Positions 14,310 to 22,495 of a DNA stretch of 29,083 nucleotides are shown here, one piece after another (within the stretch, counting starts at the first letter, position 1; the number at the start of each line of letters is the position of its first letter). A model generated the notes under the pieces. The model worked only from the letters and a program-made list of their open reading frames with translations, searched no databases and was not told the origin of the DNA. Position numbers and translations under genes: made by a program. The stretch comes from JAAFHS01 sp031396505 (GTDB lineage Bacteria > Pseudomonadota > Alphaproteobacteria > Rhodobacterales > Rhodobacteraceae): contig JANNKX010000396.1 in assembly GCA_031396505.1 (NCBI GenBank), forward strand, positions 1 to 29,083, written 5' to 3'.

Positions 14310-15617
14310 TCAGTTTCCCGTTTCCAAATCATCCGGGCTGCCAACGACGATGAAATGCAGATCATCCGGCGCGATCAGGCGGGCGGCCACACGCTTGACA
14401 TCATCCAGCGTCACCGCATTGACCCTGTCATTGCGCGTCGCCGGATAATCAGATGGCAGCCCGATCATCTGCATCCCGACAAGGATACTCGCGATCTGTC
14501 CATTGCCATCAAACCGCAGGGGGTAGGACCCCACCAGAAAGGTTTTCGTCGCATCAAGTTCGGCCTGCGTGATCCCTTCGGTCGCGATTTTGGCCCATTC
14601 CGCGCGCACCACGTCAATCGCCTGTGCCGTGGTGGCATTGGACGATGACATCTGCCCCAGCATCAGATCGGCCTGATCGTAATCCGCCAGATAGCTGCCG
14701 ATGCCATAGGTCAGCCCGCGCTTTTCGCGCACTTCGGTCATCAGGCGCGCGCCAAAGCGGCCACCGCCCAGCACTTCGTTCAGGATGGTGGCGGCAAAGA
14801 AATCGGGGTCATCGCGCGGGATGCCGCCATGACCGAACAGGATCAACGCCTGCGGGCCGGGAAACGGGATCACCGTCAAACCTGCCGTGACCGTGGCCGT
14901 GGCAGGCGGCGGCAACGGCGCGCCCGTGCCGGGCAAATCGCCCAGCAATTCGTCCAGCAGACTTCCCAGTTCGGCCGCTGTGATGTCACCCGTGGCGGCC
15001 ACATAGATCCGGTCGCGCGCCAGCGCACCCTGATGCGCGGCCACGATGTCATCACGCACCAGCGCTGCCACCGTTTCAGGTGTGCCATTGCCACTGCTGC
15101 CATAGGGATGATCGCCAAACACCATCGCGTTGAACGCGTCCTGCCCGATGGTGCCGGGGTCTTGCGCGTCACTGCGCAGAATGGATTGCACCTGCCCCCG
15201 CACGCGTTCGATCGCCACATCGTCAAAGCGCGGGTTGATCAGCGCACTGCGCAGCAAGGCCACCGCCTCATCGCGGTTTTCCGTCAGAAAACGGGCCGAC
15301 ACACCCACCGAATCAACGCCCGCATCAAAGGAAAAGCTGGCCGCCAGCGCATCGCGCGCGCTGGCAAAGCCTTGCGCGTCCAGATCGCCCGCACCCTCTT
15401 CGATCAGGGCCGTCATGAGGTTGACCGCACCGCGTTTTCCCGGCGCGTCAATCGATGTGCCACCACGAAACTGAATTTCCAGCGCTGTAAACGGAATGCC
15501 GTGCTCTTCCACCAGCCAGGCCGTGATGCCCCCCGGTGATGTCACCGTCTGAATGGCGATTTCCGCACGCAATGGCGTGGCCAGCAGAAACAGGGCCGCA
15601 ATCAAACGCATCATCAT
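14310..15617 (-). CDS. Exported M16-family protein without the zinc motif (inactive partner)
   Basis: A 435-residue M16 (insulinase/pitrilysin) homologue with an N-terminal signal peptide (MMMRLIAALFLLATPLRA). Both M16 halves are recognisable: an N-terminal domain with FRGGTSIDAPGKRGAVNLMTALIEEGAG, and a C-terminal domain with LNEVLGGGRFGARLMTEVREKRGLTYGIGS. The HxxEH zinc site is absent; GAVNLMTALI occupies the equivalent helix, so it should not be catalytic. The REKRGLTY segment resembles the Arg/Tyr pair that helps substrate binding in the non-catalytic subunits of heterodimeric M16 enzymes. The ATG overlaps the stop of the active M16 gene (ATGA), supporting co-production as a periplasmic heterodimer. 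Confidence 0.9.
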   Translation of the reverse strand: MMMRLIAALFLLATPLRAEIAIQTVTSPGGITAWLVEEHGIPFTALEIQFRGGTSIDAPGKRGAVNLMTALIEEGAGDLDAQGFASARDALAASFSFDAGVDSVGVSARFLTENRDEAVALLRSALINPRFDDVAIERVRGQVQSILRSDAQDPGTIGQDAFNAMVFGDHPYGSSGNGTPETVAALVRDDIVAAHQGALARDRIYVAATGDITAAELGSLLDELLGDLPGTGAPLPPPATATVTAGLTVIPFPGPQALILFGHGGIPRDDPDFFAATILNEVLGGGRFGARLMTEVREKRGLTYGIGSYLADYDQADLMLGQMSSSNATTAQAIDVVRAEWAKIATEGITQAELDATKTFLVGSYPLRFDGNGQIASILVGMQMIGLPSDYPATRNDRVNAVTLDDVKRVAARLIAPDDLHFIVVGSPDDLETGN

Positions 15618-16942
15618 TCGGTCGCCCCTTCGGTTTGCAGCCAGCCCGTTACCGCCTGATTGCGGTTCAATACCATGCGCGCCGCAGCCATCACCTCATC
15701 CTCTGTCACCGCCTGCAGCACATCCGGCCACGCCTGCACATCCGCAATCGTCAGCCCCGATGTCAGCGCCTCGCCATAATCGCGGGCAAGGCCGTCGACG
15801 TTGTCGCGCGCATAGATGTTCGCCGCGCGGATCTGCGTTTTCACACGCGCAAAGGCCGCCGCATCCACGCCTTCCGTCAGAAAATCCGCAAGAACCGTGT
15901 CCATTGCCGCCTCAACCTCGGCCAGATCAACACCCGGCAACGGCACCACGACAAAGCCAAAGGTCGTGTCATCCATGGCCGTGCCGTCATAGAACGCCGA
16001 TGCATAGACGGCGGCCCGCGCATCAAAGGTCATCTTGCGCGCCATCACCGACGTCGTCCCGCTGCCGCCCAGCAACTCGGCCAATATCGTCAGCGCTGCT
16101 GCCTGTTCCTGATTGCCGGGGTCGCGTTCCGGTGCCAGATAGGTACGGATCACATAGGGTTCGGACACCCGCGCATCGCTATATACCAGCCGGCGTTCGC
16201 CAAGCTGCGGTGGCTCTGCCGGGCGCACGCGGTCGGGCAGGCTTTCCGATGGCGCCAGCGGGCCATAGTATTTTTGCGCCAACGCCAGCACCGCGTCCGG
16301 TTGCACATCGCCCGCCACCACAAGGATCGCATTGTTGGGCGCGTAATACCGCGTGTAATGCGCCAGCGCATCATCGCGGTTCAACTGCTCCATCTCATGC
16401 CGCCAACCGATGATCGGCGTGCCATAGGGATGGTTCAGGAACTGCGCCGCCCGCATCTGTTCCGACAAGATCGCCCCCGGATCACTGTCGGTGCGCTGCG
16501 AACGTTCTTCCAGAATGACCGCACGTTCGGTTGTCACATCCTCCGGCAACAGGCGCAGATCACGCATCCGATCGGATTCAAGCTCCATCATCAGATCAAG
16601 CCTGTCTGCCGCAACGCGTTGAAAATAGGCGGTATAATCCCACGCCGTGAACGCGTTGTCAGTCCCGCCCTGCGCCTCGACGATTTCCGAAAAAGCCCCC
16701 GGTGCCACGTCATCCGTGCCCTTGAACATCAGGTGTTCCAGAAAATGCGCAATGCCCGAATGGCCCCGCGCTTCGTCCGCCGCACCGACCCTGTACCACA
16801 CCATATGCGTCACTGCTGGCGCACGGTGATCTTCGATCACCACGACCTCCATCTCGTTATCAAGGGTAAAGGTCGTCACCTCATCGGCAATGGCCGCCGC
16901 AGGAAACAGCGCAATCAACATCAGACACACGCGGTGCAGCAT
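15614..16942 (-). CDS. Exported M16 zinc metallopeptidase (active subunit)
   Basis: A 442-residue M16 peptidase with a signal peptide (MLHRVCLMLIALFPAAAIA). The zinc and catalytic motif HFLEH is at residues 66-70, in the typical context GHSGIAHFLEHLMFKGT. The distal zinc ligand is in ERAVILEER (Glu145 or Glu146). The C-terminal domain carries LLGGSGTTSVMARKM. It should cleave peptides in the periplasm; substrates are unknown. The gene leads the pair, with its stop overlapping the start of the inactive subunit. The 73-base gap to the DUF3035 gene upstream shows no terminator. Confidence 0.92.
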   Translation of the reverse strand: MLHRVCLMLIALFPAAAIADEVTTFTLDNEMEVVVIEDHRAPAVTHMVWYRVGAADEARGHSGIAHFLEHLMFKGTDDVAPGAFSEIVEAQGGTDNAFTAWDYTAYFQRVAADRLDLMMELESDRMRDLRLLPEDVTTERAVILEERSQRTDSDPGAILSEQMRAAQFLNHPYGTPIIGWRHEMEQLNRDDALAHYTRYYAPNNAILVVAGDVQPDAVLALAQKYYGPLAPSESLPDRVRPAEPPQLGERRLVYSDARVSEPYVIRTYLAPERDPGNQEQAAALTILAELLGGSGTTSVMARKMTFDARAAVYASAFYDGTAMDDTTFGFVVVPLPGVDLAEVEAAMDTVLADFLTEGVDAAAFARVKTQIRAANIYARDNVDGLARDYGEALTSGLTIADVQAWPDVLQAVTEDEVMAAARMVLNRNQAVTGWLQTEGATE

Positions 16943-17015
16943 CGGGTTCCTCCCGTGATCTCGATATGGAAGCTAGCGATCATCGCGCCCGCCGCAAGGC
17001 CCGGTCACGCCGGGT

Positions 17016-17549
17016 TTACTCGCCCGGCAGTGCGGGCGGTGCGGACGGCGTGCGCGCGCCACGGCTGCGCCAGAACGCAAGCTCGCGCTGCTGGTCCAGC
17101 GATTGTTCGTCGTAAGCCTTGTAATAGACGTTCACGTTGAACAGCCGTTCCAGCACACGGCCCTGATTGTCGCGGCGAAATTCAAGGTCCTCGCTGGCCA
17201 GTTGGCCACGGATATCGCGCGTCGTGCCCAGACGGCCCGCGTGCGACACCAGTGCGGCGTCTGCCGCCGGAATACCCGGTGCCGCCCCCGGATTGCCACC
17301 CAGTGCCACAATCGCATCGGCGTTCGGCGTCGGGTCCGTCAGGTTTGCGCCGCCCGGTGTGGGTGCGGGCAGTTCGGCAAGGTTTTCCGGCAATTGCAGC
17401 GGGCGCGGCGGCAGGATCGAAAATTCATCCGGCCCATTGCCCTGTTGTTCAAGGTTGAACAGCGACGGGGTATCATTCCCGTTGCCGCACGCAGACAACA
17501 CCACTGCCGCCGCCAGTGCGAAGACCGTCCGTGTTGCCGTCATGCCCAT
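17016..17549 (-). CDS. DUF3035 lipoprotein, BamF-like
   Basis: A 177-residue lipoprotein. The signal MGMTATRTVFALAAAVVLSAC ends in the lipobox LSAC with Cys21, so it should be lipidated and, given the following Gly-Asn, probably carried to the outer membrane. The mature chain is Pro/Ala/Gly-rich with PDEFSILPPRPLQLPENLAELPAPTPGGANLTDP and a C-terminal RRDNQGRVLERLFNVNVYYKAYDEQSLDQQREL, the DUF3035 pattern. I recall this family containing BamF, an alphaproteobacterial lipoprotein of the beta-barrel assembly machine; that role is inferred. A start at 17543 is equally possible. It lies between lspA, the lipoprotein signal peptidase that would process it, and the M16 genes. Confidence 0.8.
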   Translation of the reverse strand: MGMTATRTVFALAAAVVLSACGNGNDTPSLFNLEQQGNGPDEFSILPPRPLQLPENLAELPAPTPGGANLTDPTPNADAIVALGGNPGAAPGIPAADAALVSHAGRLGTTRDIRGQLASEDLEFRRDNQGRVLERLFNVNVYYKAYDEQSLDQQRELAFWRSRGARTPSAPPALPGE

Positions 17550-17594
17550 CCCTTTCCCTGTTTCAGCCTGTCTTAGCCTATGTCGGCGCGCGCG

Positions 17595-18068
17595 TCACGG
17601 GGTCTTTCGGCGCTTTGGTGTCGGTTTGCCCGTGAACAGCACAAGGCCTATCGCACCTGCGAAAATCGCGATGTCGGCCACATTAAAGGCATAAGGGTTT
17701 TCGATGCCGCAGCACGACATGTTCAGAAAATCGGCCACAGCCCCGTAAACGATCCGGTCAATGACATTGCCCAACGCCCCCCCCACCAGTAACCCGGCGC
17801 TGATCTGGCCCATGCGCCCCGGTTTTTCCCGGCCTATCCACCACAGCACCCATCCCGAAATCGCCAGCGCAATTGCGATCAACACCCATTGGCTGGTCGC
17901 AAACAGGCCAAAGTTGATGCCCGTGTTCCACGCCATGCGGAATTGCACGAAAGGAGGCAAGACCTCGATCTCACCCCGGTTGATAAGGTCAAGCCATTGC
18001 ACCACAAGCCATTTCGATGCCTGATCCAGCGCGAAGGTAAAAATCGCGGTAAGCGCAAGGATACGCAT
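17595..18068 (-). CDS. lspA: Lipoprotein signal peptidase II LspA
   Basis: LspA is the inner-membrane aspartic protease that removes signal peptides from diacylglyceryl-modified prolipoproteins. The 157-residue protein has four hydrophobic segments (about 1-22, 55-78, 88-105, 128-150). The conserved DQASKW is at 15-20. The catalytic aspartates lie in GGALGNVIDR (Asp104) and FNVAD (Asp132). The tail is basic. I chose the ATG at 18068, one base after the purH stop; the longer form to 18134 would add 22 residues inside purH. A DUF3035 lipoprotein gene follows 45 bases later. Confidence 0.95.
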   Translation of the reverse strand: MRILALTAIFTFALDQASKWLVVQWLDLINRGEIEVLPPFVQFRMAWNTGINFGLFATSQWVLIAIALAISGWVLWWIGREKPGRMGQISAGLLVGGALGNVIDRIVYGAVADFLNMSCCGIENPYAFNVADIAIFAGAIGLVLFTGKPTPKRRKTP

Positions 18069-18069
18069 G

Positions 18070-19659
18070 TCAGTGCCGGAAATGGCGCTGGCCGGTGAAC
18101 ACCATGGCAAGGCCCGCCGCATCTGCTGCTGCAATCACCTCGTCATCGCGCATCGACCCGCCCGGTTGAATGATCGCCGTTGCCCCCGCTTTGGCCACCG
18201 CGATCAACCCGTCGGCGAACGGAAAAAACGCATCCGACGCCACCACCGCCCCGATGGTCAGGGGCTGTGGCAAACCCATCGCATCCGCCATGTCCTGCGC
18301 CTTGTGCGCCGCGATGCGCGTGCTGTCGATCCGGCTCATCTGGCCCGCGCCGATGCCAACGGTGGCACCATCATGCGCATAGATGATCGCGTTAGACTTG
18401 ACGTGCTTGGCCACCGTCCAGGCAAACAGCAGATCATCCAGTTCGGCCTCGCTTGGCGCGCGGCGCGTCACCACCCGCAGATCGGCCCGCGCGATGCGTC
18501 CTGTGTCACGGTCCTGCACCAGAAAACCGCCCGCCACCTGCCGGAACGCCAACCCCTTGGCCAGGGGATCGGGCAACCCCGCAGTCGTCAGCAAACGCAG
18601 GTTCTTTTTCTTGGCAAAGATCGCCATGGCGTCCGCATCCGCCCCCGGCGCGATCACCACTTCGGTGAAAATCTCGGCAATCGCCTCGGCCGTTTCGCCA
18701 TCCAGCGCCATGTTCAACGCGACAATCCCGCCAAAGGCCGACGTGCGGTCACAATCGTAGGCGCGCGCATAGGCCTCCCGCAAGGTGGCCGCGCGCCCCA
18801 CGCCGCAGGGATTGGCATGTTTGATGATCGCGCAGGCCGGGCCATCCTGCGGTGCAAATTCCGCCACCAGTTCGAACGCCGCATCCGTATCGTTGATGTT
18901 GTTGTAGGACAATTCCTTGCCCTGCCACTGCCGCGCTGTGGCCACCCCTTCGCGGCGCGACCCATCGGTATAGAACGCTGCCCCCTGATGCGGATTTTCG
19001 CCATAGCGCAAGGGCTGCGCCAGCCTGCCTGCGAATGCGCGGTGGCGCGGCATCGTCTCACCCATCGCATGCGCCATCCACCCCGACACCGCCGCGTCAT
19101 AAGCCGCCGTGCGCGCATAGGCCGCCAGCGCCAGTTTTTGCCGGAACGCCAAGGTCGTCGTCCCATCATGCGCCCGCATCTGGTCCAGCAGCCCGGCATA
19201 ATCCGCAGGGTCCGTCACCACGGCGACAAAACGGTGGTTCTTGGCCGCAGCCCGGATCATCGCAGGCCCGCCGATGTCGATGTTCTCGATGCAGGCCGCC
19301 GTGTCCGCCCCGCGCGCAACCGTCTCTTCGAACGGATACAGGTTCACGATCAACAGATCGATCGGCTCAATCCCATGGGCCGCCATCGCCAGCAGATGCT
19401 CGTCATCATCGCGCAGCGCCAGCAACCCGCCATGCACCGCCGGATGCAGCGTCTTGACCCGCCCATCCATCATTTCGGGGAACCCCGTCACATCCGCCAC
19501 ATCGCGTACCGCCAATCCTGCGGCCCGCAACATCCCCGCAGTGCCCCCGGTCGAGATCAATTCCACCCCGTCCGCCACCAAGGCGCGCGCAAGGTCCAGC
19601 AAACCTGTCTTGTCAGATACGGAAATCAACGCACGGCCAACGGGAACACGATTGGTCAA
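18070..19659 (-). CDS. purH: Bifunctional AICAR formyltransferase / IMP cyclohydrolase PurH
   Basis: PurH performs the last two steps of IMP synthesis. From a TTG at 19659 the protein has 529 residues, matching the family, and reads (M)TNRVPVGRALISVSDKTGLL. The N-terminal MGS-like cyclohydrolase includes STGGTAGML and KTLHPAVHGGLL (69-80). The C-terminal transformylase has RYGENPHQ (218-225) and the catalytic KHANPCG (Lys280, His281). No in-frame ATG gives a sensible start: the nearest, at 19695, lies inside the upstream gene and adds unrelated residues. A G-rich tract about nine bases before the TTG could serve as ribosome-binding site; GTG at 19665 is the alternative. It begins 16 bases after the heparinase-like gene. 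Confidence 0.93.
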   Translation of the reverse strand: MTNRVPVGRALISVSDKTGLLDLARALVADGVELISTGGTAGMLRAAGLAVRDVADVTGFPEMMDGRVKTLHPAVHGGLLALRDDDEHLLAMAAHGIEPIDLLIVNLYPFEETVARGADTAACIENIDIGGPAMIRAAAKNHRFVAVVTDPADYAGLLDQMRAHDGTTTLAFRQKLALAAYARTAAYDAAVSGWMAHAMGETMPRHRAFAGRLAQPLRYGENPHQGAAFYTDGSRREGVATARQWQGKELSYNNINDTDAAFELVAEFAPQDGPACAIIKHANPCGVGRAATLREAYARAYDCDRTSAFGGIVALNMALDGETAEAIAEIFTEVVIAPGADADAMAIFAKKKNLRLLTTAGLPDPLAKGLAFRQVAGGFLVQDRDTGRIARADLRVVTRRAPSEAELDDLLFAWTVAKHVKSNAIIYAHDGATVGIGAGQMSRIDSTRIAAHKAQDMADAMGLPQPLTIGAVVASDAFFPFADGLIAVAKAGATAIIQPGGSMRDDEVIAAADAAGLAMVFTGQRHFRH

Positions 19660-19675
19660 GAACACCCCCAGCGGT

Positions 19676-21394
19676 TCAGGACGCAGCCTCGCCATCGTCG
19701 TGGCCCACGTCGCGGATTGCTGCCGGAGTATCCTGTGCTTTCGCCAAGGTCCAGCCGATGCGTGTTTCAATATCCACTGCCTGCGCCTCCAGCACGATCT
19801 GTTCGGATGCGCGTGGCCGCAGCCGCCCGCGTTCCAGATAAACCGATGGCTGGATCGTCAGTTTCGCCTGCCCCTCATAGCGGAACACCCAAATCTCCCC
19901 GCTTTTCAACGCCAGCGATACCGCGTGCCCGCCCATGTCCAACGTTGCATCCACATCCGGGTGCAGATGAAACCGAATGGCAAAGCGGATGCCGCTGATC
20001 CCCGATTGCCCCAGCATCGCCTCGAATCGCTGCCGTTGCGCTGGCGTGCTGGCCGTCAGGCGGTCATCGCCGTCCAGGTGCCGTCCGTCACCCGACAGCA
20101 TCAGGGTGCGCGCATGCGCCAGCCCGTGCGTGCTCACCCAACCGTCATGCGCCGCATAAACGCCCTGTTCGCCGTCCTCGATCAACTGGTGGCTGGCCGT
20201 CACCCGTGCCCGCTGCACCAGCACATCGCCACCTGCGGGCAGATCGCCCAGCCGCGATGATGACACCCCTTCGACGCATAATGTGGAATGCGATGGCGTG
20301 GCCCGGCCTGCGCGTTGCCAATCGCTGCCAAAGGCCCGGCCTGATCCACAGTTCACAATCACCGGACGCCGCCCCGACGTCAGTTCAAACGCAAGTGTCG
20401 ATGCATGCCCGCGTGCGCCCAGTGGCGCGGCGGCCACATCGCAGATGACGCTTGATCGCCCGCCTGTCAGCCGCGCAAAGCCCATCGCGAACCCCGCCAG
20501 CGGCACCGCCCGCGCGCCGCCGTTCGCCAGCGCGAGGTCCAACTGCCCCGCCAGGCCGCGCCCGCCGCCATGAAACCGCGCCAGCCCGCCATCCGCATGG
20601 CGCAGCGCCCGCAGGCACGGCGCAATCCGCGCTATCGCCGCCAGATGTGGCGCAGGCACCGCGCGCCCCGCCTCTGTCAACGCCTCTGCCGCCCATGTCA
20701 GCAGCGTGAACACCTCCAGCAGCGCCTCTGGATTACGCGTCGCAATTGCCCCGTCTGCGTCCACCTGCGTGGCACAATCGCGCGCCAGTGCCGCACTTGC
20801 AGGCCCCACCAGCGCATCCATTCCCATCAAAGACAGCCCTGCGTAAATCAGCCCCGACAGCGCCTCGAACCGGGGCAGCCCCGCCGCCGCGCGCGGCCAG
20901 CGCCGCGATAACAGCAATGTCTGCTGGGTCAGCGTGGCAAAGAACGCCGCCGATTGCGCGCGATCCCGTCCCTGCAGCAGAAAGATCGCGTGGTTGATCA
21001 ACCGGATCAGACGCCGCCCCGTCAGATCCGGCGTCCAGCCCGCGCCCTTGCCCTGCCCGAACCGCGCGATCCAGCCCCATGTCCACGCCTGCGCCATCGC
21101 CCGCGCAGACCCGTCGCCCACAGCCGCCAGATCGTCCAGCCAGCCAAAGCCATGCGCCTCGGCCAGAAAGGCCGCATCTGGGGCCGGAATGTCCCACAGG
21201 CTGACCCCCGGCACTTCGGTAAAATGCCCCGCCAACTGCACGTTGCCCGCCAGCAATTGCCGCCCGCGCGCTAGCATCCCGATACTGCGCGGCTCGGGCT
21301 GCAGCGTGAACCCGGTGGCCGGTGCCGTCAGCCCGGCCCGCCACACGGCGATCCGCGTGCCGATGTTGGTGCCCCGCTGAAACCCCTTTGCCAT
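19676..21394 (-). CDS. Heparinase II/III-family protein
   Basis: A 572-residue protein. The N-terminal half is an alpha-helical toroid (LWDIPAPDAAFLAEAHGFGWLDDL, WGWIARFGQGKGAGWTPDLTGRRLIRLINHAIFLL). The C-terminal half, from about residue 310, is the beta-rich Hepar_II_III domain (DGGLARFHGGGRG, VICDVAAAPLGARGHASTLAFELTSGRRPVIVNCGSG, RATPSHSTLCVEGVSSS, YAAHDGWV..HGLAHARTL). The family comprises polysaccharide lyases for uronate-containing glycans, and many bacterial members sit in exopolysaccharide loci. There is no obvious signal peptide at the chosen start (MAKGFQRGTNIGTR), so an extracellular lyase role is not assured. It is divergent from SGNH and glycosyltransferase genes across 151 bases and runs into purH. 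The start at 21394 is chosen over 21610, which would cross the divergent promoter region. Confidence 0.85.
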   Translation of the reverse strand: MAKGFQRGTNIGTRIAVWRAGLTAPATGFTLQPEPRSIGMLARGRQLLAGNVQLAGHFTEVPGVSLWDIPAPDAAFLAEAHGFGWLDDLAAVGDGSARAMAQAWTWGWIARFGQGKGAGWTPDLTGRRLIRLINHAIFLLQGRDRAQSAAFFATLTQQTLLLSRRWPRAAAGLPRFEALSGLIYAGLSLMGMDALVGPASAALARDCATQVDADGAIATRNPEALLEVFTLLTWAAEALTEAGRAVPAPHLAAIARIAPCLRALRHADGGLARFHGGGRGLAGQLDLALANGGARAVPLAGFAMGFARLTGGRSSVICDVAAAPLGARGHASTLAFELTSGRRPVIVNCGSGRAFGSDWQRAGRATPSHSTLCVEGVSSSRLGDLPAGGDVLVQRARVTASHQLIEDGEQGVYAAHDGWVSTHGLAHARTLMLSGDGRHLDGDDRLTASTPAQRQRFEAMLGQSGISGIRFAIRFHLHPDVDATLDMGGHAVSLALKSGEIWVFRYEGQAKLTIQPSVYLERGRLRPRASEQIVLEAQAVDIETRIGWTLAKAQDTPAAIRDVGHDDGEAAS

Positions 21395-21545
21395 GCGTGC
21401 CCGCCACCCTTTTGCCCTGCACAGGTTCGTTTGCCGCCCGGCGCTGCCCTGACCATAGCGGCAGTCGAATCCACTGTCACCTTGCCAGACCACCTCTGGC
21501 AATCGCGCCGAAAACCCCCACATCCCACAGGCATGTGAGGGTGAC
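21395..21545. other. Divergent intergenic region of the polysaccharide locus
   Basis: These 151 bases separate the minus-strand heparinase-like gene and the plus-strand SGNH gene and should hold both promoters. I see no convincing -35/-10 pair and no strong palindrome. Confidence 0.4.
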
Positions 21546-22478
21546 ATGACACGCAAAGGGTTCATTCTGGCCGCAGCGGCCGGTCTTGCGGCGGCGGGTG
21601 CATGGCGCATGACGCGCCCGGCGCATCTGTCTGCTGCAGGCTTTGCCGCGCGCTATGCCACACCGCTGCCGCCCCCCACGGCCCCCTTGCGCACCTATCA
21701 TCTGGGCCACAGCCTTGTGGGCCGCGACATGCCCGCAATGCTGGCGCAGCTTTCGGGGCACGATTACGCCAGTCAGCTTGGCTGGGGCGCGTCCTTGCGG
21801 CAGCATTGGAACAGGGATGTGCCCGGCTTTGCTGTTGAAAACGCCCATCCCTTTCACCACCCCGCCAGTAAGGCCGTGAATTCTGGCAACTATGACGCCA
21901 TCATTTTTACCGAAATGGTCGAACTGCGCGATGCGATCCGCTGGCATGACAGTGCGAACGCCTTGGCCGATTGGGCCGCCATGGTGCGCATCGCCAACCC
22001 CGGCGCGCGGCTGTATCTCTATGAAACATGGCACCGCCTTGATGACCCGGACGGCTGGCTGACACGCATCGACACCGATCTTGCCAAGCTGTGGGAAGGC
22101 GCATTGCTGCGCCCCGCGATGGCCCGCAACGGCGTGGGCACGATCTATGTCATCCCCGGCGGGCAGGTCATGGCCGCCGCCGTGCGCGCCATGGAATCAG
22201 GGCAGGTGCCCGGTCTGACGCGGCGCAGCGATCTGTTTGCCCGCGCCACCGATGGCACCACAGACCCGATCCATCTGAATGACATCGGCAGTTACCTGAT
22301 CGCCCTGACCCACTTTGCCGTGCTCTATCACAGTGACCCCACCGGTCTGCCGCATGATCTGATGCGCGCCGATGGCACGCCAATGGTCGCGATAACCCCC
22401 GCCACAGCCCGTGCGTTGCAAAAGGTGGTCTGGCGCGTGGTTACGCGCTATCCTTTGACCGGAGTTGCGCAGGGTTAG
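21546..22478 (+). CDS. Exported or anchored SGNH-hydrolase-like protein
   Basis: A 310-residue protein. The N-terminus MTRKGFILAAAAGLAAAGAW looks like a signal or anchor, with a TRKGF start reminiscent of (but not matching) a twin-arginine motif. The body resembles SGNH/GDSL hydrolases: GHSL with Ser56 as likely nucleophile, YDAIIFTEMV near 116-125, YLYETWHRL near 157-165, VIPGGQVMAAA near 202-212, and the terminal DPIH (Asp240, His243). The same motifs with the same Ser-to-His distance (187 residues) occur in the N-terminal domain of the next gene, so the two are paralogues. An esterase or deacetylase acting on polysaccharide is inferred from context; no substrate is visible. Its stop falls 17 bases before the next start. 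Confidence 0.72.
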   Translation: MTRKGFILAAAAGLAAAGAWRMTRPAHLSAAGFAARYATPLPPPTAPLRTYHLGHSLVGRDMPAMLAQLSGHDYASQLGWGASLRQHWNRDVPGFAVENAHPFHHPASKAVNSGNYDAIIFTEMVELRDAIRWHDSANALADWAAMVRIANPGARLYLYETWHRLDDPDGWLTRIDTDLAKLWEGALLRPAMARNGVGTIYVIPGGQVMAAAVRAMESGQVPGLTRRSDLFARATDGTTDPIHLNDIGSYLIALTHFAVLYHSDPTGLPHDLMRADGTPMVAITPATARALQKVVWRVVTRYPLTGVAQG

Positions 22479-22495
22479 TGGCACGGGGCGAGTGT

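Noticed and set aside
19660..19770. Longer PurH start inside the heparinase-like gene.
   Set aside because: Adds up to 37 residues that do not belong to the family; the TTG at 19659 gives the usual length.
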